Below, one piece after another: positions 32,704 to 39,078 of a DNA stretch of 39,078 nucleotides. Source of the DNA: Oscillospiraceae bacterium (lineage in GTDB: Bacteria; Bacillota; Clostridia; Oscillospirales; CAG-272); NCBI GenBank assembly GCA_015064585.1, contig SVRY01000023.1:1-39078 (forward strand), given 5' to 3'. Position 1 is the stretch's first letter, and every line of letters starts with the position of its first letter. The notes beneath the pieces were generated by a model that saw only the letters and a list, made by a program, of their open reading frames with translations, ran no database searches and was not told where the DNA came from. The position numbers and the translations under genes were made by a program.

Positions 32704-35700
32704 TTATTTGAGTGTTACGATATCTTGGGGATTTATGACGGGGATCTTAACGCCGGAATAACTACCGTCGTAACGCCAAGAAGCGGAGATCTCAACAGTT
32801 TCGGGCAGCTCGTCCTGTTCGTATTCGATGCTGGCGGTGGTGAAGAAGATCTTTTGCTTTTCCTTCACTCCGATATAGTTCAGAGCATCTGTCTTGAAGT
32901 TGAATTTTTGTCCGTCGATCATAAGATAGTTGCTACTGCTGCTCTTTTCTCTGCAACTGATACTATAGCTTTCCAGATATACATTGGCAGTCAGCGTATA
33001 CTTGCCCGACAGATTGTTTTGGGAAAGCATCCATTCGACGCGCAGATTCAGCTGTGTGCCGGTATCGGATTTGAAAGCTCCGCTCTTAATAATATTGGTA
33101 ACTTCTTCGGGAGCTTTTTTAATAGTTACAGTACAGGTTGCTTCTACGCTCTTTGTGGCATTGGTAACGGTGATGATGACCGAGCCTTCTGCCAATGCGT
33201 GAATGGTGCCGGTTGCATCTACCGTGGCAATTGTGGGATCGGAGGAAATATACGTTAGTATCTTAGAGTCCGTATCGTTAGCGGCGGTGTAACTGGGTTT
33301 TAACTGTTTGTTTTCTCCAACCATCAAAGAAAGCTTTGTGATATCCAATGTTAGGGACTCTTCTTTTCCGGAGTTGGCATTGACGGTGATCTTGCATATC
33401 GCTTTCAAAGATTCGTCCTTGTTGGTGACAATGATATTGGCAAAGCCGGCGGCTTTGGCGGTGATCTTACCGGTTGCGTCTACTGTAGCGATAGCAGAGT
33501 TGGTGGAGGTGAATGTTAATTCACCCGGATCCGATGCATCAACAGGGGTATAGCTGGGATGCAATGTGTAAGTGGTGCCTTCGTTGAGTGTGAGTTGGGT
33601 CACATCCAGCGACAAAGATGCTATGGGCTTTTCATTGACGATAACGGTAAAGTAAGCTTTGGTGCTGCCATCCTCGTTAGATACGGTAATGGTGGCCGAG
33701 CCGGGAGCGACGGTGGTGATGTTACCGCTACTGTCCACGGTGGCAATATTTGTCTTGTTGCTTGTATAGGTCAATATCTTGGATGCGGAAGGATCGGCAG
33801 GAGTGTATGTTGCTTCAATGGTGTATTTGCCTCCCTCTGTAATGGTAATGCGCGTGATTTCAAGGGTAAGCTTGTTTTCTTTTACGGTGACTGCACAGGT
33901 TGCTTTGGCGCTGCCATCGTGATTGGAAACGGTAATGGTGGCAGTGCCGACAGATTTGGCAGTGATCTTTCCGTTTTCATCAACGGTGGCAACCGTGGGA
34001 GCGGAAGACGTGTAGTTGAGGGTCATGGAGTCAGAATCGTTGGCAGGAATATAAGTGGGGGTAAGTGTATATGTTTTGTTTACTGCCAACGTAATTGCTG
34101 CTTTATCAAGTGTAAGATTGGATTGCGGTTTGGAGATAACGGTGACGGTACAGGTCGCTTTTACGCTGCTGTCTTCATTGGCAACTGTTATTGTGGCAGT
34201 ACCGGTGGTTTGGGCGGTGATCTTTCCGTTTTGATCCACAGTGGCTATCGAAGGATGAGAAGAACTGTAGGTTAAAACCTTGGAATCAGAATCATGAGCC
34301 GGTACATAGGTTGGATTCAATGTGATACTGTTGCCTACGGACAAGCTTAGTGTTGTTTTGTCAAGGGTCAGGCTGGCTTTGGGCTTGGGAATGACAGTAA
34401 CCGTGAAGGTTGCTTTTGCGCTGCCGTCGTCATTAGAAATTGTGATAGTGGCAGTTCCTTCGTTGTTGGCGGTGATCTTTCCGTTTTGATCCACAGTAGC
34501 TACAGCAGAATTGGAGGAAATGTATGTTAGAATCTTGGAATCTGATTCGTATACAGGAACATAAATTGGAAGAATGGTATGATCTTGATTGATTTCAAGC
34601 GTAATGGAAGTTTGGGTTAAAATGATTTTGTTTTCCTTTACTGTTACTGTGCAAGTGGCTTTGGCAGATCCGTCACTGTTAGAAACGGTAATGACGGTAC
34701 TTCCCGCGGCTTTGGCGGTAATGGTTCCGTTTTGATCCACATGGGCTACGGTGGGCTGAGAAGAAGTGTAGACCAATTTCTTGGAATCGGAATCATATGC
34801 CGGAACATAAGTGGCTTTTAAAGTATAGGTTTTGTTCGGTGTCAAGGTGATATCGGTTGTATCGAGAGTTAAACTTGCCGTTGGCTTGGGAATGACGGTA
34901 ACATTGCAGGTTGCCGATGCGCTTTTGTCCTCATTGGTAACGATAATGACGGTGGTACCTGCGGAAACAGCAGTGATTTTTCCGTTTTCGTCTACAGTTG
35001 CCACAGAAGGCATGGAGGATGTGAAATACACAAGTTTGGAGTCAAAGTCGTTTGCCGGGATGTAAGTTGATTTGAGGGTATAACTGCTTTCTGCTGTCAA
35101 CACCAGTGTGGAGACATCCAGTGTAAGGAAAGCTTTGGCGCTTTCAATAACTGTGACAGTACAGGTTGCAAAAACTGTTTTTTTAGCGTTGGAAACCGTG
35201 ATTTGAGCTGTACCGGCGGCTTTGGCAGTAATGGTGCCGTTTTGATCGATGGATGCTACAGAGGGTAAAGAAGAAGTGAAGCTCAAAACTTTTGAATCGG
35301 AGTCATTGATCGGAATGTAGGTGGGGTTGAGCGTGTGAGACATTCCGATAGAAAGTGTAATGCCTGTAAAATCCAAAGTAAGATGTGCCGTAGGCTTTTC
35401 AATGACGGTTATGGTGCAAATAGCATTTGTTGTTCCGTTAAAATTAGAGACAGTAATAACAGCAGTACCCGGGGATTTTGCGGTGATCAGTCCGTTGTTG
35501 TCGATAGATGCAACGCTGGGCAGAGAAGAGGAATAGGTGAGCGTTTTGCTATCTCCCGGGATAGTTGTGAAATACGTTGCGTTCAACTGTTTTGTTGAAT
35601 CAACCACCAGAGTGGCAGATGTAAAATCCAAATTGACTCGTTGTGCGCCATCGTTGCCCACAGTTACAAGACAGATTGCTTGCAGGTCATTGGATGCGGT

Positions 35701-36276
35701 TGCCATAATGCTGGCAACGCCGGGGGCGATTGCAGTGATGGTGCCGTTTTTATCTACCGTGGCGACCGAAGAATCACTGGATGTGAATGTGATTGTTTGA
35801 TCAACAGTCTCCGGCAGGATAAGCGTTACAGTTAAAGTGTGTGTGTTGCCGGGATTCAGCGTAAGTGCGGTAGTGTCAAGTGTCAAAGATGGAGTAACTG
35901 GATCGTTTGTTCCCGAATCATCTTTAGCTTTTACGGTAATATTACAAGTTGCAGTGAGGACTTGATCTTCGGTTTGACAGACGATCATTGTTTCGCCTTC
36001 CGACAGGGCAGTAACCGTGCCGGTGTTTTCGACAGAGGCGATCGAAGGATGGGATGATGTAAAGATCAAGGATGGATTGTCAAGTCCCTTGACAATGGGG
36101 ACCAGTTTGATTGTATCGCCGATATACAGCGTTAGTTGTGAGTGGTTTAGGTCGAGTGAAGAAATTTCGGTGTCGGCTGTTAGGGAGGATTTTTTGCCGC
36201 AGGATGCCAATAACAGCATCGATGGCAGAATCATGAGAACAGCTAAAACAGAACATAGTATACGTATTTTTTTCAT
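32704..36276 (-). CDS. Lipoprotein with twelve Big_2 Ig-like repeats
   Basis: 1190 residues. A signal peptide with lipobox LASC gives lipidated Cys26. Residues about 38-1054 are twelve bacterial Ig-like (Big_2) repeats of about 82-85 residues, each with the pattern LTLD...L..G...TL, Y..SD.K.L.YTSS.P.VATVD.NGKITA...G.ATITV. A unique C-terminal domain of about 136 residues (from APEEVTNIIKSGAF) has no cysteine knot or catalytic motif I recognise. It probably forms a long stalk that carries this domain away from the membrane. Start at ATG 36276 behind AGGAGGT. Monocistronic, own promoter and terminator. Confidence 0.92.
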   Translation of the reverse strand: MKKIRILCSVLAVLMILPSMLLLASCGKKSSLTADTEISSLDLNHSQLTLYIGDTIKLVPIVKGLDNPSLIFTSSHPSIASVENTGTVTALSEGETMIVCQTEDQVLTATCNITVKAKDDSGTNDPVTPSLTLDTTALTLNPGNTHTLTVTLILPETVDQTITFTSSDSSVATVDKNGTITAIAPGVASIMATASNDLQAICLVTVGNDGAQRVNLDFTSATLVVDSTKQLNATYFTTIPGDSKTLTYSSSLPSVASIDNNGLITAKSPGTAVITVSNFNGTTNAICTITVIEKPTAHLTLDFTGITLSIGMSHTLNPTYIPINDSDSKVLSFTSSLPSVASIDQNGTITAKAAGTAQITVSNAKKTVFATCTVTVIESAKAFLTLDVSTLVLTAESSYTLKSTYIPANDFDSKLVYFTSSMPSVATVDENGKITAVSAGTTVIIVTNEDKSASATCNVTVIPKPTASLTLDTTDITLTPNKTYTLKATYVPAYDSDSKKLVYTSSQPTVAHVDQNGTITAKAAGSTVITVSNSDGSAKATCTVTVKENKIILTQTSITLEINQDHTILPIYVPVYESDSKILTYISSNSAVATVDQNGKITANNEGTATITISNDDGSAKATFTVTVIPKPKASLTLDKTTLSLSVGNSITLNPTYVPAHDSDSKVLTYSSSHPSIATVDQNGKITAQTTGTATITVANEDSSVKATCTVTVISKPQSNLTLDKAAITLAVNKTYTLTPTYIPANDSDSMTLNYTSSAPTVATVDENGKITAKSVGTATITVSNHDGSAKATCAVTVKENKLTLEITRITITEGGKYTIEATYTPADPSASKILTYTSNKTNIATVDSSGNITTVAPGSATITVSNEDGSTKAYFTVIVNEKPIASLSLDVTQLTLNEGTTYTLHPSYTPVDASDPGELTFTSTNSAIATVDATGKITAKAAGFANIIVTNKDESLKAICKITVNANSGKEESLTLDITKLSLMVGENKQLKPSYTAANDTDSKILTYISSDPTIATVDATGTIHALAEGSVIITVTNATKSVEATCTVTIKKAPEEVTNIIKSGAFKSDTGTQLNLRVEWMLSQNNLSGKYTLTANVYLESYSISCREKSSSSNYLMIDGQKFNFKTDALNYIGVKEKQKIFFTTASIEYEQDELPETVEISASWRYDGSYSGVKIPVINPQDIVTLK
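33115..36165 (-). repeat. Tandem coding repeats of 246-255 bp
   Basis: The Ig-like repeats are also similar at the DNA level: the segment coding VDQNGKITA recurs about every 246 or 255 bp (for example near 34219, 34474, 34720, 34975, 35230), making this region prone to expansion or contraction. Confidence 0.8.
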
Positions 36277-36316
36277 TGTAAAAACCTCCTGTTCAGTATA
36301 CATTGTTTACATCTAT

Positions 36317-36345
36317 ATAATATTAGATTTTAGACAAAAAGTCAA
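36317..36345 (-). promoter_or_regulatory. Promoter of the Ig-repeat lipoprotein gene
   Basis: Minus strand TTGACT (36345-36340), 17 bp, TATTAT (36322-36317). Confidence 0.75.
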
Positions 36346-36446
36346 TAGGATGTGCTGTGGAAATTAAAATTGTTTACGATTTGTACATATTTTTAATCAT
36401 ATTTTCAAAGGGTATAAAACACAGATAAAAAATAGTTTGTGAACAG

Positions 36447-36475
36447 TTGATTTTTTTTGCCGGATATGTTAATAT
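36447..36475 (+). promoter_or_regulatory. Extended -10 promoter of pcrA
   Basis: TTGATT (36447-36452), 17 bp, TAATAT (36470-36475), with TG at 36467-36468. Confidence 0.72.
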
Positions 36476-36506
36476 AAAAAGCAGTAAAATAACACTCGGA
36501 GGAATC

Positions 36507-38885
36507 ATGCAGACGGTACAATCACGTTATGTGGAATATAAAAATAAGCTTTTTGATCGATACTATGAGAAATTAAATGCCATGCAAAAGAGGGCGGTGT
36601 ATGCAACCGAAGGCCCTTTGCTGGTATTGGCAGGTGCAGGCAGCGGCAAAACCACTGTGTTAGTTGAGCGCATTGCGCATTTGATTCGTTACGGAAAAGC
36701 TTGTGATAATGATTACCTGCCTGATTTTGTAGATGAAGAGCATTTGAAATCTATGCAACAGGCGCTTTGTTTGGATAGAGAGACTTTAGGGCAGGTGCTG
36801 AGTCAGTATTCGCTTTTTGCTTGTCCTCCATATGCGATTTTAAGCATTACATTTACCAATAAAGCAGCAAATGAGATGAAAAGCCGTCTTGCTGAAAAAT
36901 TGGGGCAGGATGTGGCCGATATGATATGGTCGGGAACCTTCCATTCAATTTGTGTAAGAATTCTGCGCCGATATGCAGAGAGTGCCGGATTGAGGGCTAA
37001 CTTTACAATTTATGATAGTGATGACACTAAGAAGATTATCACGCAGATCATTCGGGATTTGAATTTGGATGACAAAGTATTTGTTCCCAAGGCTGTTGCC
37101 AATGTGATCAGCCGTGCAAAGGATCAATTGCTGACCTATCAGGATTTGGAAAAGAGAGGACAGCGAGATTATAAGTATGCCAAAATTGCCGAGGTGTATA
37201 AACTGTACCAAAAGCAATTGCAGGAAGCGAATGCGGTGGATTTTGATGATATAATTGTGCGCACAGTCAATCTTTTGCAGGATTGTACTGAGGCGAGAGA
37301 GTATTATCAGAACAAATTCAGATATGTATGTATAGATGAATATCAAGATACAAATCAGGCGCAGTTCAGGCTAGCGGCATTGCTGTCCGGCGGCAGACGT
37401 AATATTATGGTGGTGGGAGATGATGACCAAAGTATTTATCGTTTTCGAGGCGCTACCATAGAGAATATTTTGAATTTCGATAAAACATACAGTGATGCCA
37501 GAATAATTAAATTGGAACAAAATTATCGGTCTACAAAAACCATTTTGGAAGCTGCCAATGCAGTGATTGGAAATAACCGCGGCAGACACCAAAAATCCTT
37601 GTGGTGCGAAGCGGACGAGGGAGAACCGATCACGCTGAAACGATTGGATAATCAGAACGAAGAGGCGAGATATATTGTAACCCGTATTGGTGCTATGGTG
37701 AAGTCGGGAAGACGGCTTAGCGATTTTGCGGTTCTTTACCGTATGAATGCGCAATCGAATGCGTTGGAAGGCGTATTTTCCAAAAGTGGTATTCCATATC
37801 GTATTTTGGGCGGAACTCGATTCTATGAACGAAAAGAGATCAAGGATGTTTTGGCTTATTTGTGTGTGATTAACAATCATGCGGATAATTTGCGCTTGGT
37901 AAGGATTATTAATGAACCTAAGCGAAAGATCGGCGCTGCGACAATACAGGCGATACAAGATATTGCTACTGTGGAAGGAGTTTCGATGTTTGATGTCATG
38001 CGAAACTCTTTAAAGTATGCTGCTCTTTCCAAAGCGGCTCCCAAATTGATGGATTTTTGTCAGATGATTGATCACCTGACTGATATTGCGGAAACTGAAT
38101 CGTTGCCTGCGCTTTTTGAACAAACGTTGGAGCAGACAGGGTACCGTGCAATGCTGGCGTCTGCCGGTATTACCGAAATTGACCGCTTGGAAAACGTAAA
38201 TGAATTGATATCGAATGCGGTAGAATATACCGATCAGTCGGAAAATCCGACTCTGCGCGGATTTTTGGAAGAGGTGGCACTGATCAGTGATATAGATAAT
38301 TATGATGAAAACGCCGATGCTGTTGTTATGATGACGGTTCACAGTGCCAAGGGACTGGAATTTCCGGTGGTGTTTTTGCCTGGTATGGAAGAGGGGATAT
38401 TCCCCGGGGGGCAATCGAAAGAAGATCCGAGTGAACTGGAGGAGGAACGCAGATTGGCGTATGTGGCGATCACGCGTGCAAAAGAACAGTTGTTTATATC
38501 TTATGTCAGAGAAAGAATGCTGTTTGGTTCTACCAAATATAGTCCCATTTCCCGATTTGTAAAGGAAATTCCGCAGACATGTGTAGTGGATAAAACTGAG
38601 GTACATACTTCTTACTCCTCGGGCGGGGCGCAAATGAAACGTCAGCAAGAGATCAATCGGGTGAAAAGTGCCATGCAAGCCCCGGCATTTGGCGCGGCAG
38701 CAAAACCTGCGGCTAAGTTGAATGCAATTCCGGCGGGGGCGCGAGTGATGCACGCCACTTTTGGCGAAGGAGAAATTCTGTCTGTTAAGCCTGTGGCGAG
38801 TGATTTTTTGTATGAGATTGCCTTTGATAGTTTTGGAGTGAAAAAACTAATGGGTAGCTATGCCAAATTAAAGGAAATAAACTGA
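36507..38885 (+). CDS. pcrA: ATP-dependent DNA helicase PcrA/UvrD
   Basis: 792-residue superfamily 1A helicase for repair and replication. Motif I AGAGSGKTT (42-50), motif Ia SITFTNKAANEMKSR, motif II DEYQDTN, motif III GDDDQSIYRFRGA, motif V MTVHSAKGLEFPVVF and motif VI EERRLAYVAITRAKE are all present. The C-terminus carries the RNA-polymerase-binding Tudor-like fold (GARVMHATFGEGEILSV) of PcrA. I start at ATG 36507 (GGAGG at 36498-36502); an upstream TTG at 36447 is in the promoter. About 45 residues between motif I and Ia are longer than in B. subtilis PcrA. Confidence 0.95.
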   Translation: MQTVQSRYVEYKNKLFDRYYEKLNAMQKRAVYATEGPLLVLAGAGSGKTTVLVERIAHLIRYGKACDNDYLPDFVDEEHLKSMQQALCLDRETLGQVLSQYSLFACPPYAILSITFTNKAANEMKSRLAEKLGQDVADMIWSGTFHSICVRILRRYAESAGLRANFTIYDSDDTKKIITQIIRDLNLDDKVFVPKAVANVISRAKDQLLTYQDLEKRGQRDYKYAKIAEVYKLYQKQLQEANAVDFDDIIVRTVNLLQDCTEAREYYQNKFRYVCIDEYQDTNQAQFRLAALLSGGRRNIMVVGDDDQSIYRFRGATIENILNFDKTYSDARIIKLEQNYRSTKTILEAANAVIGNNRGRHQKSLWCEADEGEPITLKRLDNQNEEARYIVTRIGAMVKSGRRLSDFAVLYRMNAQSNALEGVFSKSGIPYRILGGTRFYERKEIKDVLAYLCVINNHADNLRLVRIINEPKRKIGAATIQAIQDIATVEGVSMFDVMRNSLKYAALSKAAPKLMDFCQMIDHLTDIAETESLPALFEQTLEQTGYRAMLASAGITEIDRLENVNELISNAVEYTDQSENPTLRGFLEEVALISDIDNYDENADAVVMMTVHSAKGLEFPVVFLPGMEEGIFPGGQSKEDPSELEEERRLAYVAITRAKEQLFISYVRERMLFGSTKYSPISRFVKEIPQTCVVDKTEVHTSYSSGGAQMKRQQEINRVKSAMQAPAFGAAAKPAAKLNAIPAGARVMHATFGEGEILSVKPVASDFLYEIAFDSFGVKKLMGSYAKLKEIN

Positions 38886-38920
38886 TTCGAGGGGCACTGC
38901 CCCTCGAACATTCTTTTTTT
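38886..38920 (+). terminator. Terminator after pcrA
   Basis: Perfect 10-bp GC-rich stem TTCGAGGGGC / GCCCCTCGAA with a 3-nt loop, then a T-run. Confidence 0.93.
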
Positions 38921-38940
38921 GGTTTTTTTGCAAAAGGGTA

Positions 38941-38969
38941 TTGACAAGAGTGAAAGGATGTGCTATACT
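38941..38969 (+). promoter_or_regulatory. Strong promoter, upstream member of a tandem pair
   Basis: TTGACA (38941-38946), 17 bp, TATACT (38964-38969) with TG extension. No open frame follows; the transcript would run off the window. Confidence 0.85.
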
Positions 38970-39054
38970 GTGCGAGCTGTCGGGGGGAGCCCGGCAGGGA
39001 GCACGGAATAGAGAAACCTTAGAAAAGAAATTTTAAAAAAGTTTAAAAAAGTAC

Positions 39055-39078
39055 TTGACAAGGGAAAAGAAGTGTGCT
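39055..39078 (+). promoter_or_regulatory. Second tandem promoter, cut by window end
   Basis: TTGACA at 39055-39060 is preceded by an A/T-rich tract (TTTAAAAAAGTTTAAAAAAG) like an UP element, and followed by a spacer similar to that of the promoter 114 bp upstream (both end GTGCT/GTGC-T). The -10 box would start at the last base. The layout is typical of rRNA operons. Confidence 0.6.

Noticed and set aside
33559..34275. Long frames antisense to the Ig-repeat gene
   Set aside because: They repeat with the same 246-255 bp period as the real gene, as expected for reverse-strand shadows of repeats.
33115..36165. Regular repeats as a possible CRISPR or minisatellite
   Set aside because: The unit is about 250 bp, in frame, diverged and coding for Ig-like domains.

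Overview
The window reads as a chromosomal segment of an endospore-forming member of the Clostridia (Firmicutes). The spoIIAA-spoIIAB-sigF operon, a YtfJ/GerW spore protein, a T-box leader on valS, canonical sigma-A promoters (TTGACA, 17 bp, TATAAT), strong AGGAGG ribosome sites, TTG/GTG starts and a split transketolase all point that way. No species can be named from the sequence alone. There are no rRNA or tRNA genes, CRISPR arrays, insertion sequences or phage genes. Tandem strong promoters at the right edge suggest that a stable-RNA operon starts just outside.

Left part (1-10.7 kb, + strand): a non-coding stretch with two interlocked inverted repeats; a T-box-controlled valS; the sigma-F operon; DUF177 (YceD) protein with rpmF; a DUF512 PDZ/radical-SAM-like protein, der, and an unusual plsY whose product carries a signal peptide and an extra N-terminal domain; then rpmB with a GME-fold-like protein. 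A bidirectional terminator at 10.70 kb separates these from a long minus-strand operon.

Middle (10.7-19.6 kb, - strand): lon, engB, site-2 protease, scpA, scpB, DUF2953, ytfJ, a DacF-type carboxypeptidase, rluB, a GNAT-like protein and a small cysteine-motif protein form one tightly packed operon read from a promoter upstream of lon. It covers proteolysis, GTPase-assisted ribosome assembly, chromosome condensation, sporulation and wall maturation. A divergent transketolase pair follows at 20.4-22.2 kb. After it comes a strongly structured intergenic region, then an HTH-TPR regulator broken by an in-frame TGA.

Right part (22.4-39 kb): a three-gene sugar operon (D-lyxose/mannose isomerase, PfkB fructokinase, giant GH38 alpha-mannosidase) that could by itself turn cytoplasmic alpha-mannosides into fructose-6-phosphate; a csoR-copA copper operon with the CsoR-type operator placed exactly in the promoter spacer and a CopA that ends in a CopZ domain with its own internal ribosome site; a YcxB-like gene broken by an in-frame TAG; a lipoprotein with twelve bacterial Ig-like repeats; pcrA; and tandem promoters.

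The observations most worth following are the CopA/CopZ nested gene, the PlsY extension, the mannose operon, the structured 22.2-22.36 kb region, and two separate genes interrupted by single in-frame stop codons. I did not find a convincing entirely new multi-gene system; the window is mostly core genome with a few unusual architectures.
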